Source: Sulfuriflexus mobilis (GTDB lineage Bacteria; Pseudomonadota; Gammaproteobacteria; AKS1). Taken from it: a DNA stretch of 64,000 bases. Positions 8,905 through 18,743 of this stretch are shown here, in pieces. The DNA is taken from NCBI RefSeq assembly GCF_003967195.1, contig NZ_AP018725.1, positions 2,972,001-3,036,000 of the forward strand, given 5' to 3'. The position numbers and the translations under genes were made by a program. The notes under the pieces were generated by a model that saw only the letters and a list, made by a program, of their open reading frames with translations, had not been told where the DNA came from and searched no databases. Positions within the stretch are counted from its first letter, which is position 1; each line of letters begins with the position of its first letter.

Positions 8905-11004
8905 ATGCCTACTAAATTACAACGATGGCTTTATTGGCTGACGGGTGTTCTTGCCGGCATTGTGATTTTGTTTGTTACCTCGATTGCCCTCATACCTGCT
9001 ACAACCATCTGGTTGGCCACTGGATGGCTCGAAGATCGGGGTGTACACAGCTCGATCGAGGATGTCAGCATTAACCTGTTTAATGGCCAGGTAAGAGTCT
9101 CCGGTTTTCAGGCAATTGGCCCGAACAAGAAGAAAATCAATCTCAGTGAATTATTTGTCTTTTTAAATATAAAAGATCTGTTCGACCATAAAATCACCAT
9201 TGAAAAAGTCGAGTTTTCAGATTTCTATATTGATGTTCATCAGGAAACAGGAAAAACGTTAAGGTTCGGTGATATTGATTTTTCGCAAATCACGGACAAA
9301 CAATCAACAACAGATCAAGACTCTACGCCATGGCCCGTTATTATAAAAGATATCGGATTCAGGAATTTCAAAACCTGTTACCAGCTATATAGCCACGAGG
9401 GTAAATCGCTCTATAACAATTGCCTTGCACTGGGTAGTTTTTCCGTGGATGGACAATCAAGTTACATTATAGATAAAAAAGCCGGTCAAAAAGACCTTGG
9501 TCTGTTGGCAAACTTATCCTTTGTTTTAAAGAATATTACATTACATGACAATCCTGATGATGCCGACGTGGTTACTATCGGCACCATGAAGGTCAATGGC
9601 TTGACGCTCAATGGATTAAATAACATTGATGTAGAATCCATTAATATCAACGACCTTGCTGTTTTGGAACTTAAAAGTTCTGATTCAGCAACCTTGAATA
9701 ATAAACACGTCGCCTCAGTTAATAGTATTGCTGTCACTGATTTAAGTATTTTGCATACCAACAACTACCTGATTTCTGATATTGCTATTGATGGCCTGAA
9801 TACTTACCTGTTTCGTAAAAAAGATGGAGAGCTTGGATTTTCTGAAAGGATAAAAAAACTTTTCCATCCCGAGACAGTACATCAATCGAAGATTGATACA
9901 ACAGAACCTGACCCGGCGATTTTCAAAATCAATAATTTGTCTATTCAAGGTGATTCTAAGATTGCCATTAAAGATGATCGAGTCACACCATCCTATGTTG
10001 GGGTAGCCCGCGATATTAGTTTACAGTTAAGCCAGATAGATTCCTCTGACATCAACAACAAAAGTCCGATCTTACTATCAGCTATTGCAGGGGAGCATGG
10101 AAAAATTAATTTCAATGGTGAAATAGTTCTGTTCGCAAAACGCCCTACCGGTAATTTAAAAGGGTCTATTCAAGGAGTGAATGCTGCAGACTTTTCAGCT
10201 TATTTGAGTGATGCTCTTCATCACAATATTAAGAGTGGTTACATGGATGCGGATATCGCACTTGCTGTGGATCAGGGAAAACTTGATTCCACATTTAATT
10301 TTATCTTCCACAAATTTTATCTGGAGGAATCAGATCAAGGCACCTCAAAAGAATATACGGAAAAATTAGGTATCCCTCTTACACAGGCATTAAAACTACT
10401 CCGGAATAAAGATGGTAGTATCTATCTTAAATTACCCGTAACGGGTGATATTGAAAGTCCGGAATTTTCATTTAAAAATACGATAAACAAGGTCATTCTG
10501 GATTCAATCAAATATGCCGTTATTAACTATTACACACCTTTTGGCATTGTTACTCTGGGAACAAAAGTCTTTAATCTCGCTACAGCACTTCGCTTTGAAC
10601 CCATCAAGTTTGAGGCCGCTGATACCGAACTGGACAGTAGTGACACAGGACAACTTGATAAACTTGCCATACTCCTTAATGAGCGGCCAGGTGTACATCT
10701 AATTTTATGTGGCCAGTCAACAATCGCTGATCGTATAACGATCTTTTCTATAGATAGCGCGTTAATGGATAAAGCTCGAAAGTCTGCAGCTGATGAGAAA
10801 ACGGCGATCACGGCTATCGCTAACTTGTTACCTGCCGCCAGTCAATCTGAAATCACGCAATTGGTGAACCTGGCCATTCAACGGGGTAAAAATGTCCGCG
10901 ACTACCTGTCGAAAAATAATGGCATTGACCCTTCCCGGTTGATTATGTGTAATCCAACATATACCAATGATACACAGGCACCCAGGGTAGAGATTTCAAT
11001 TTAG
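8905..11004 (+). CDS. DUF748 (AsmA-like) membrane-anchored protein
   Basis: The 699-residue protein starts with one membrane segment (about 11-33) and continues as a long beta-rich domain with the DUF748 pattern (VSINLFNGQVRVSGFQ, then VEFSDFYIDVHQ). The C-terminal part (FEAADTELDSSDTGQLDKLAILLNERPGVHL in shorter recognisable blocks) fits the end of this family. Such proteins belong to the AsmA-like group, linked to the envelope and possibly lipid movement; the role here is unknown. The gene is visibly richer in A and T than its neighbours and starts 220 bases after a tRNA, so it may have been acquired. The start lacks a clear ribosome binding site. Confidence 0.75.
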   Translation: MPTKLQRWLYWLTGVLAGIVILFVTSIALIPATTIWLATGWLEDRGVHSSIEDVSINLFNGQVRVSGFQAIGPNKKKINLSELFVFLNIKDLFDHKITIEKVEFSDFYIDVHQETGKTLRFGDIDFSQITDKQSTTDQDSTPWPVIIKDIGFRNFKTCYQLYSHEGKSLYNNCLALGSFSVDGQSSYIIDKKAGQKDLGLLANLSFVLKNITLHDNPDDADVVTIGTMKVNGLTLNGLNNIDVESININDLAVLELKSSDSATLNNKHVASVNSIAVTDLSILHTNNYLISDIAIDGLNTYLFRKKDGELGFSERIKKLFHPETVHQSKIDTTEPDPAIFKINNLSIQGDSKIAIKDDRVTPSYVGVARDISLQLSQIDSSDINNKSPILLSAIAGEHGKINFNGEIVLFAKRPTGNLKGSIQGVNAADFSAYLSDALHHNIKSGYMDADIALAVDQGKLDSTFNFIFHKFYLEESDQGTSKEYTEKLGIPLTQALKLLRNKDGSIYLKLPVTGDIESPEFSFKNTINKVILDSIKYAVINYYTPFGIVTLGTKVFNLATALRFEPIKFEAADTELDSSDTGQLDKLAILLNERPGVHLILCGQSTIADRITIFSIDSALMDKARKSAADEKTAITAIANLLPAASQSEITQLVNLAIQRGKNVRDYLSKNNGIDPSRLIMCNPTYTNDTQAPRVEISI

Positions 11005-11093
11005 TCGTAATATATCAGGCCGGTAGTCTTTATTTAGCTGGATGGTTTGCAGTTTCACCTTCCTGCCAGATTCTGCTCCGCCTCACAGCTCGA

Positions 11094-11948
11094 TTATTCG
11101 TGAAAACCCCATACGGACAAAAGCAGGCGCGTCAGGTCGGTGTATTCGCTTTCCTTTACTGCAACGAAATTCTTGCTACGGAAGCGATTCAAAACCGGCT
11201 GTGGTCCCGGCTTACCCTCGCTGTCTAATAAGGCAAGGCGAATCTTTTCACGCGTAGCGGCATCGACACGCTTTGATATGGAAAATGTACGCGGTGGCAG
11301 GGGTTGCTTGTTTGTTGAATAGAGCAGTCTAAGGCCCTTGGTCTTGCCTGCCTTTTCAAACTTCTTCCAGAATGCGACTGGCAGGATCGCTGCATCCGCC
11401 TTGCCATCTTTCAGGCACTGCATGGAATCCTTGAAACTACGCTGTGCGACGATCACCGGCTGGCGAACCGGATTCGGAAAGGCGTCCAGCACCATGAGGG
11501 TGGCGAGGTTGGGCGAGTTTACCGCGCAGACCTTCTTTCCAACCAGTTCCTTGATATCTTTGATCGTGCCGCCATCCTTCACCGCTGCCATAAACACCAG
11601 CTCACCGGGGATACGCGCCAGGGGTATATGCCCGGTGTGTTGCATACGCCAGCTGACAAAATGTGGCCCATCAAAGATGATATCGAACTCATCCTTGCGC
11701 ATCTTGCTCGTGTATTCGAGGAAGTTGCGCACCGGTACCAGCTTTACCTGTTTGCCACTGGCCTGTGACAGGTACTCGGCTAATGGCCCATAGAGTTTGT
11801 GTGTATCAGCCACCGACTGGGTGGGGGCCGTGGTCATGGTGATGACACCTGGTTCGGCCGCCGCTGCCCATGCCGGTAACAAGGACGTGCATAGCAACAG
11901 GGCCATGCGGAAAATCTTCAGCTTTAAGCAGCAAATTGCCTTCGACAC
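11094..11948 (-). CDS. PhnD-like periplasmic substrate-binding protein
   Basis: This 284-residue protein resembles PhnD/SsuA-type binding proteins of phosphonate, phosphite or phosphate ABC transporters. A signal peptide ends near residue 30 (LLLCTSLLPAWAAAAEPG). The family pattern is seen in YGPLAEYLSQASGKQVKLVP, DIIFDGPHFVSWR and GKKVCAVNSPNLAT. The GTG at 11948 is favoured because AGGAG lies 8 bases upstream; an internal ATG at 11906 is possible. No permease or ATPase gene is nearby, so it may be a sensor or orphan receptor. It is divergent from an RND efflux operon, with 212 bases between starts. Confidence 0.85.
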   Translation of the reverse strand: MSKAICCLKLKIFRMALLLCTSLLPAWAAAAEPGVITMTTAPTQSVADTHKLYGPLAEYLSQASGKQVKLVPVRNFLEYTSKMRKDEFDIIFDGPHFVSWRMQHTGHIPLARIPGELVFMAAVKDGGTIKDIKELVGKKVCAVNSPNLATLMVLDAFPNPVRQPVIVAQRSFKDSMQCLKDGKADAAILPVAFWKKFEKAGKTKGLRLLYSTNKQPLPPRTFSISKRVDAATREKIRLALLDSEGKPGPQPVLNRFRSKNFVAVKESEYTDLTRLLLSVWGFHE

Positions 11949-12160
11949 TGGTCATACTCCTGGAATATGGCGGTTATTATTGTTTATTCTGGGCAACCGC
12001 CTCGTCCCCGATTATGGCAAAAAGCCACTAACAGTGAAACCATCCTCACACAAATCAGTCATATCAGGCATGGCCTGTATCCGTTGGGTGGACTTACCCC
12101 CCTGCCTGAAAGATCATACAATTAGTCCCTAATTTACCAGGATTTCCTGCCTGGCACAGG

Positions 12161-13249
12161 ATGACAACAATAATGACAGCGCGTAGTCTTTCGTTTAGCG
12201 GTTTTCTCCTTCTCATCGCCGGCCTTATCCTGCAGTCCGGATGCTCTGATAAGCCTGCTGTGAATAAAAAGTCCCCCTCACGACCCGCCCAGCTGGTTGA
12301 ACTCACCACGGCCAGCAAGCAGCTTGTCCGTCACAGCACGCAACGGACCGGCACCCTGCGTGCACGTAGCGAAATCAAGCTTTTCAACCAGGAAGAGGGC
12401 ACACTTACCGAGATACCCTTTCACGAAGGCACCCATGTGAAAAAGGGCGATGTCCTGCTGCGCATCGATGACAAACTGCTGCGCGCGGAACTCGACAAGG
12501 CCGGGGCGACGCGTCGCCAGGCCGAACAGGACGTGGCGCGCCTGAAAAAACTGCGTGGTAAACGCCTGGTCGCCGAGGAAGAACTGGCACGCGCCATCAC
12601 GGCCATGGATGTGGCCGAGGCCGAAGAGCGTCTGTTGCAGACCCGGCTGGGATATACCATCATACATGCCCCGATCGATGGCGTGATCAGTCAACGTCTT
12701 GCCGAACCCGGGCTGGTGGTCTCCCGGCATACGCACCTGCTGACGCTAATCGATACCGCAACCCTGATCACCGAAGTGGCCGTCTCCGAATTATTACTCC
12801 CCGACCTGCACAAGGGTGACAAGGTCGAAGTGCGTATCGATGCCCTGCTCGCACGGCGTTTTCATGGTGAAATCCTGCGTATTCATCCGAGCCTGAATGT
12901 TGCCACGCGCAGTGGCCTCGTAGAGATCATCCTTGACCCGGCACCGGACGGCGCACGCCCCGGGCAACTCTGCCGCGTTAACCTGCAAGGCCCGGCACAG
13001 GAACGTTTATTGATCCCGTTCTCTGCCCTGCGCCGTGATCACGAAGGCGAATTCGTCTTTGTCGTTGACGACCAGGACAAGGCTATTCGTACGACGGTGC
13101 ACAGCGGTCTGCGTATTAATCAGGACATTGAGATCCTAGATGGGCTTGAAGAAGGGCAGCGTATAGTCGTCAAGGGTTTTCTTGGCCTCAAACATGACAA
13201 GCCGGTGCGCACGGCACCAGACAAGGCCGTCGATAACAATGTCCATTAG
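12161..13249 (+). CDS. RND efflux periplasmic adaptor (membrane fusion protein)
   Basis: The 362-residue protein bridges an RND pump to an outer-membrane channel. An N-terminal hydrophobic segment ends in LQSGC (C28), a possible lipoprotein site with an unusual Gln at -3. Then come a barrel-sandwich half (EGTHVKKGDVLLRIDD), a coiled-coil hairpin (about 100-155) and the second half (LGYTIIHAPIDGVISQRLAEPG), the standard adaptor order. An ATG at 12173 is an alternative start. The pump gene follows after 11 bases. No outer-membrane partner gene is in the window. Confidence 0.92.
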   Translation: MTTIMTARSLSFSGFLLLIAGLILQSGCSDKPAVNKKSPSRPAQLVELTTASKQLVRHSTQRTGTLRARSEIKLFNQEEGTLTEIPFHEGTHVKKGDVLLRIDDKLLRAELDKAGATRRQAEQDVARLKKLRGKRLVAEEELARAITAMDVAEAEERLLQTRLGYTIIHAPIDGVISQRLAEPGLVVSRHTHLLTLIDTATLITEVAVSELLLPDLHKGDKVEVRIDALLARRFHGEILRIHPSLNVATRSGLVEIILDPAPDGARPGQLCRVNLQGPAQERLLIPFSALRRDHEGEFVFVVDDQDKAIRTTVHSGLRINQDIEILDGLEEGQRIVVKGFLGLKHDKPVRTAPDKAVDNNVH

Positions 13250-13260
13250 AGGAAACACGC

Positions 13261-16200
13261 TTGTCAGCCTATACCCATAACATGCGTTTCCGCAGTGGCG
13301 GCCTGGCCAGTTGGTCGATCCGCCATCCTGTCGGCATTATTATGATCACACTTGCCGTGCTTGTCCTTGGTGCGTTTGTACTTGAGCGTCTCTCCATCAA
13401 CCTGCTGCCACATATTATCTATCCCGAGGTACGGGTACGCATCATCGACCCGGGGGTGCCGGCAACGGTGATGGAAGACCGTATTACCCGCCAGCTCGAG
13501 GAACAACTCGCCATTACCGAGGATGCCATCAGTGTGCAGTCACGCACTTCTGAAGGTGCCAGCTCGGTAGACCTGTCTTTTGAATATGGCAAGGACATCG
13601 ACATTGCCCTGCGCGATGCCAGTACCCGTCTTGACCGGGCAAAACGTTTTCTCCCTACCTCGATCGACCCACCAGTCATTTATAAACGCGACCCTTCACA
13701 GATCCCGGTGATGGAATATGTGGTCAGTTCCTCGCAGATGGACGAGGTTAAGCTGCGTGACTGGGTGGATAGCACCTACTCCAAGTGGTTTCTGAACCTG
13801 CCAGGGGTCGCCTCGGTAGAAGTGGGCGGCGGGCTGGTCAGGGAGATCCTGGTTCTGCCCGATCAGGAACGCCTCAGCGGTCTGGGTCTGTCCATTGAGG
13901 ATGTCGTCCGGGCTTTGCAACGCGGCAACGTCGAAGCCCCCGGCGGTCGTTTGATCATGCGCGAACAGGAAATTATCAGCCGCACCTCGGGGCGCTTTAC
14001 CCGCGTCAGCGACATTGCCGAATTGCCCATTGCCTTGCCAGGTGGCGGCATGATCCGGCTGAGTAATGTTGCCGAGGTGATCGACGGTCACGAAGAGCAA
14101 CGCCTGCAGGTTCGTTATAACGATATCCCCGGGGTCAAGGTCTCTATTCAGAAACAGCCCGATGCCAACACCGTCAATGTCGCCGAACGCGTACAACAGC
14201 AAGTGGCCTGGCTACAGACGCAGTCACTGCTACCGGAAGGCACGCGGGTGCAGATCGTCGACGACCAGTCGGTCTACGTTCGCAATGCCCTGAATAACGC
14301 CATTATGGCCGCCATCAGTGGTGCCATACTGGCGATGATCGTGGTCTACCTGTTCCTCGGTAACCTGCGCCACACCCTGATTATCGGTAGCGCCATCCCC
14401 ATAGCGATCATGGTCACCTTTATCCTCATGGGCCTGGCCGACCTGAGCCTGAATATCATGACCCTGGGTGGGTTGGCCCTCGGCATCGGCATGCTGGTCG
14501 ACAACACCATCGTCATGCTCGAGAACATCTCGCGTCACCAGCAGGAACATGACTTTGTACAATCCGATACCACGGCTGGGATGGATGAGGAATCTGCCGC
14601 GGCCGTCACCGCAGCGGGTGAGGTCAACAGCGCCATTGTGGCCTCTACCGCCACCAACCTGGCTGCGGTGCTGCCCTTCCTCTTCATCGGTGGATTGATT
14701 GGCCTGCTATTCCGTGAACTGATCTTTACGATCTCCGCCGCTATCGTCGCCTCACTGGTTGTTGCCCTTACCCTGGTACCGGCCCTGGCTGCCTCTGCCG
14801 CCGACAACAATAAAGTCTCTGTCATGCGTGTACGCATCGACGATTTCATGACATTGCTACGTAATGCCTATAGCAACTTGCTCGAGAAAATCCTGAACCA
14901 CCGGAGTTTGCGCCTTACGGCCATGCTGACACTCCTTGTCGCCCTGCTTATTAGTATTTTTACCGTCTTTGCGACCAACAAGAATATTTTTCTGCCCACA
15001 TTCGATGATGGCAAGTTACGCGTCAGCATCAGCGCCGATCCAGGTATTGCCTTGACAGAAATGGACCTTGCCGTACATAAGCTTGAAAAACTCCTGCGTG
15101 CCCAACCAGAGGTGACAGGCGTATTTTCAATTGTCGGTGGCCGCATCTTCGGCCGCTCCGAGTACGAGGCAAGCAATCAGAGCACCCTGACTGTACAACT
15201 CGTACCAGCATCGCGGCGCGACCTTTCCAGTGAGGCCTGGAAAGATAAAATACAGGCACTGATCCGCAAGCAAAATCTTGCCGGTATTCGTGTACGTATG
15301 CGTACCTATGGTATTCGTGGTTTCCGCACCAGCCGTGGTGATGATGACCTGAGTCTGCGTATCCAGGGCCCCGAACTGCAGACACTCGATGAGATTGGTG
15401 AAGCCATTATGCTGCGTCTGCGTGGCACCAAAGGCCTGCGCAACCTCAAACACTCCTCGGAAGAGGTTCGCCAGGAACTGGCCATCACCGTTGACCGTGA
15501 GCGCGCCACCAGCCTTGGCCTTGACGTGCAGGATGTCACGGATGCCTTGCACTATGCCCTGGATGGCGAGGTGGTTACTGACTTTATCGAGGGTGATCGC
15601 AGTTACGATGTCCGTGTCCGCCTGCCACGCAGCCGTATTGAAACCCCGCAGGATATCGAATCAATACTTCTGTTCGGCTCACGTAAAGATGCCGCTATCT
15701 ACCTTGCCGATATCGCCAGTGTCACGGTCATTGCCAGCCCGGCGCAAATACTGCGTGACCGACAACAGCGTTATGTTGAGGTCAGCGCCTCATTGACCAC
15801 AGAAAAACGTACGTCCGGTGAGATCCATGCCGATATTGAAACAAGGCTGGCCGGTCTGGAGTTGCCCGATGGTTATACGCTTTATGATGGTGGTTCCAAG
15901 CAGGCGTTGCAGGAAGGTAAACAACTCTCAGGGGTATTACTGGCGTTGGCCCTGTTTCTGGTGTTCGTGGTCATGGCCATACAATATGAGTCACTGCAAA
16001 ACCCGCTGATCATCCTCTTGAGCGTGCCCTTCGCTGCCATTGGTGTTGCCATCGGTTTGTTTGTCACTGACCTGCCGGTATCCATGCCGGTGGCACTGGG
16101 TCTGATTATGCTTGCCGGTATTGTTGTGAATAATGCCATCATCATGGTCGAATACATTGAACTGCAGCGTGTCAACGGTCAAGACTTGCATAATGCCGTG

Positions 16201-16425
16201 CTCACTGCCGCACGCCTGCGCCTGCGCCCTATACTGATGGCGACGCTCACGACCGTGGTCGGTATGTTGCCGCTGGCCCTGAAGCTCGGCGAGGGTGCTG
16301 AAATGCTGCAACCCCTGGCGGTGACTATCGTCTCTGGCCTGAGTTTCTCGCTACTCGTCAGCCTGTTTCTGATCCCGATTATCTATACGGAATCGCACCG
16401 CTTGCTGCTTGCGCGGGAATCCTGA
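13261..16425 (+). CDS. RND family efflux transporter, inner-membrane pump
   Basis: This 1054-residue protein has the RND layout: a first membrane helix (about 22-42), a large periplasmic loop, six helices, a repeat of the loop, and five further helices. Helix 4 carries GMLVDNTIVMLENISRH near residue 415, the proton-relay position; it has Asp-Asn where AcrB has Asp-Asp, as in many other RND branches. The second half has the matching LAGIVVNNAIIMVEYIE segment. The TTG at 13261 follows GAGG at good spacing; an in-frame ATG at 13282 is an alternative. Substrate cannot be told from sequence. Confidence 0.93.
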   Translation: MSAYTHNMRFRSGGLASWSIRHPVGIIMITLAVLVLGAFVLERLSINLLPHIIYPEVRVRIIDPGVPATVMEDRITRQLEEQLAITEDAISVQSRTSEGASSVDLSFEYGKDIDIALRDASTRLDRAKRFLPTSIDPPVIYKRDPSQIPVMEYVVSSSQMDEVKLRDWVDSTYSKWFLNLPGVASVEVGGGLVREILVLPDQERLSGLGLSIEDVVRALQRGNVEAPGGRLIMREQEIISRTSGRFTRVSDIAELPIALPGGGMIRLSNVAEVIDGHEEQRLQVRYNDIPGVKVSIQKQPDANTVNVAERVQQQVAWLQTQSLLPEGTRVQIVDDQSVYVRNALNNAIMAAISGAILAMIVVYLFLGNLRHTLIIGSAIPIAIMVTFILMGLADLSLNIMTLGGLALGIGMLVDNTIVMLENISRHQQEHDFVQSDTTAGMDEESAAAVTAAGEVNSAIVASTATNLAAVLPFLFIGGLIGLLFRELIFTISAAIVASLVVALTLVPALAASAADNNKVSVMRVRIDDFMTLLRNAYSNLLEKILNHRSLRLTAMLTLLVALLISIFTVFATNKNIFLPTFDDGKLRVSISADPGIALTEMDLAVHKLEKLLRAQPEVTGVFSIVGGRIFGRSEYEASNQSTLTVQLVPASRRDLSSEAWKDKIQALIRKQNLAGIRVRMRTYGIRGFRTSRGDDDLSLRIQGPELQTLDEIGEAIMLRLRGTKGLRNLKHSSEEVRQELAITVDRERATSLGLDVQDVTDALHYALDGEVVTDFIEGDRSYDVRVRLPRSRIETPQDIESILLFGSRKDAAIYLADIASVTVIASPAQILRDRQQRYVEVSASLTTEKRTSGEIHADIETRLAGLELPDGYTLYDGGSKQALQEGKQLSGVLLALALFLVFVVMAIQYESLQNPLIILLSVPFAAIGVAIGLFVTDLPVSMPVALGLIMLAGIVVNNAIIMVEYIELQRVNGQDLHNAVLTAARLRLRPILMATLTTVVGMLPLALKLGEGAEMLQPLAVTIVSGLSFSLLVSLFLIPIIYTESHRLLLARES

Positions 16426-16499
16426 AGACGCTCTCTTGCCATGTACTGGTAAAGCGCCTACTGTATATTAATAGCTGACAATAAACTTTGGAGTGCATC

Positions 16500-16841
16500 A
16501 TGGCCACACCTGAAATAAAGGATGACCACCTCTACCGCTTGTTACGCGAAGGCAAGATCGGAGACTTTAACCATGCCTGTGCCAGTGGAGAACAGCCTGA
16601 CCTGAGTAATTGTGATATGCGTGGTCTTAGCCTGAAGGGGCTGAATGCCGATGGCCTCGACCTGCGTGGCTGTTATTTTCGCCAGGCCGACTTGCGTGGT
16701 ATTGACTTTAGCAAGGCCAATCTTGAGGGTGCCAGTATTCATGCGGCAAAGATTTCCGGCTGCCTGTTCCCGACTACTCTCAGTGCCGATGAGATCAACC
16801 TGTCACTCACACATGGCACCCGCATGCGTTATCAGCGCTAG
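16500..16841 (+). CDS. Small pentapeptide-repeat protein
   Basis: The 113-residue product has a short pentapeptide-repeat region (about 40-90) with the A(D/N)LXX rhythm: LSNCDMRGLSLKGLNADGLD, then FRQADLRGIDFSKANLEGAS. Such repeats fold into a right-handed beta helix; the function of this small form is unknown. The ATG at 16500 was chosen because GGAG lies 6 bases upstream. It overlaps the convergent gene by 4 bases. Confidence 0.8.
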   Translation: MATPEIKDDHLYRLLREGKIGDFNHACASGEQPDLSNCDMRGLSLKGLNADGLDLRGCYFRQADLRGIDFSKANLEGASIHAAKISGCLFPTTLSADEINLSLTHGTRMRYQR

Positions 16842-18676
16842 AATCTGAACGCCTCGCGAGCATGACTTGCAAACCAGTAAGGCTCGGCGAGTAGCATTTC
16901 CTGACCGGCTGCTACGGCCAGCATCACCCTCTTGCGCAGGTCTGCATTGTCGGTGTGCTGCAAAACATCCAGGCTTGCCTGCACAAGTACCGCCGAGGCA
17001 GAGGGAATAGGCCCGTCAGCCAGCATCACTTCCGTACTGGTCATCGCCAACAGACTGCTTTCCGTCAGTCGCCAGCCCTGGCGAGTATAGAAACGTGACC
17101 AGGCCTGTTCGATCACCTGCATGGCCAGCGAAAAATCTCCTGCCTTGTCTGTATATCTGGCCCAATCCACCAGGCCCTGCGCGACATAGGCATAATCTTC
17201 GAGGGTCGCCTGACCAATCGGCTGGCCGCGGCCGTCACGTGCGCGTATGACCTGCTCATGCTCCCACAGTGTGTTAACAATATAATCACGTATCTCGCGG
17301 GCCGCTGACTGGTAGGTCTTATCACCGGTCTGTTGCGCCGCCTGCGCAAAGGCCGACAGGGCCATGCCGTTCCAGCCGGCCAGTCGCTTGTTATCTACGG
17401 GCAGGTTACGCTGGCTACGCTGTTGAAACATTTTTTTCCGTGCAGACTGCAGACTTTTTTCAAGCCCAGCCTCGCTGATGCCCAGCTCGGCGGCTACCTC
17501 GGCGGGCTCACGCAGGGCGATGGGCAGGTAACCGTCTTCTGTTGTCGGCCCGCCACTTATCTGCCAGGCCTTTTCCACCGCCAGCCATTCCTTGGCTGTA
17601 AGGAGTTGTTGCAGTGTCTCTACCTGCCACAGGTAAAAACCGCCTTCGACCTGCTTATCGTCTATCGCCGACAAACTTGCATACATACCGCCCTGCGGGC
17701 TGCGCAGGCTGGTCAGCATAAAATCGAGTGTTTCACGTGCGGTTTTTAAGTAACGTGTTTCATTCAAGACCTTACTGGCGCGCAGGTATAGCCGGGCCAA
17801 CAAGGCATTGTCGTAAAGCATTTTCTCAAAGTGGGGGACTCGCCATTGCGGGTCCACCGTGTAACGGAAGAAACCACCGCCGATCAAATCATTCAGGCCC
17901 AGTCGTGACATGTTGTCCAGGGTCAGACGCAGAAAATCCCCCACCTGGCTGTCCTGCTCGTCTGCATAGACATCCAGCATGGCCTCCAACTGTGGCACGG
18001 ATGGAAATTTACTCTGGTTACCAAAGCCACCGGCAAAGCTATCGGCACGGGAGAGTGTTTCATTTCTCAGGGCTTTGCGCGCCTTCTCAGCGAGACCTTT
18101 TTGAAGCGTAGTCTCCTGTCGCCCCCGTGGGACCTGTAACTCCTCATTGGCGAGACGTGCATCGTCTGCCAGTTGCTGTGGGTTTTGTTGCCAGAGTGTG
18201 TTCAGTTCAGTCAACAGGGCATCAAAGTCTTTTGCCGGTAAATAGACAATGCCGAGCAGGGGATGGCCCTGTGGGGTAATAAAGACATTCAGCGGCCAAC
18301 CGGAATAGCCGCGCGTGCGTTCCACAAACTCGATGAGGCGGCTATCCAAGGCCGGGTTTAATTCACGGTCAACCTTGATCGGAATAAAATCCCGGTTAAG
18401 CTTTGTCGCGATCGCCGCGTCCTGGTAACTCTCGCGCTGCATGACATGGCACCAGTGGCAGGCAAAATAACCGATCGAGACAAACAGCAGTTTGTTTTCC
18501 TTGCGTGCGGCGGCCACGGCCTGCTCATTCCACTCCTGCCAATGCACCGGGTCGCCGCCATGCATGGCAAGGTAGGGCGAGGCATTGTTGGCGAGGGTAT
18601 TCTTCAGGTCGGCATGGGCGATACTGACCATTAACAACAGGCTAATGCCCAGCATCAGACGTCGGTACATACGCAA
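16838..18676 (-). CDS. Exported DUF255 thioredoxin-domain protein
   Basis: The 612-residue protein begins with a signal peptide (LMLGISLLLMVSIAHA) followed by a DUF255 thioredoxin-like domain. The motif YFACHWCHVMQRESYQD (near 75) holds the CxxC site. The remaining 400 residues resemble the six-hairpin glycosidase-like part of the YyaL/SPATA20 family, including FPSVPQLEAML and GGFFRYTVDPQWRVPHFEKM. Family members are usually cytosolic and longer; this one appears to be a periplasmic variant. Its substrate is unknown. Confidence 0.85.
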   Translation of the reverse strand: MRMYRRLMLGISLLLMVSIAHADLKNTLANNASPYLAMHGGDPVHWQEWNEQAVAAARKENKLLFVSIGYFACHWCHVMQRESYQDAAIATKLNRDFIPIKVDRELNPALDSRLIEFVERTRGYSGWPLNVFITPQGHPLLGIVYLPAKDFDALLTELNTLWQQNPQQLADDARLANEELQVPRGRQETTLQKGLAEKARKALRNETLSRADSFAGGFGNQSKFPSVPQLEAMLDVYADEQDSQVGDFLRLTLDNMSRLGLNDLIGGGFFRYTVDPQWRVPHFEKMLYDNALLARLYLRASKVLNETRYLKTARETLDFMLTSLRSPQGGMYASLSAIDDKQVEGGFYLWQVETLQQLLTAKEWLAVEKAWQISGGPTTEDGYLPIALREPAEVAAELGISEAGLEKSLQSARKKMFQQRSQRNLPVDNKRLAGWNGMALSAFAQAAQQTGDKTYQSAAREIRDYIVNTLWEHEQVIRARDGRGQPIGQATLEDYAYVAQGLVDWARYTDKAGDFSLAMQVIEQAWSRFYTRQGWRLTESSLLAMTSTEVMLADGPIPSASAVLVQASLDVLQHTDNADLRKRVMLAVAAGQEMLLAEPYWFASHAREAFRF

Positions 18677-18743
18677 CTCCAGAAGTAATTATTTATTATA
18701 TGACAACAGGGAGGCGGGGTTTATTCCCGGTTGATGCCGGAAA

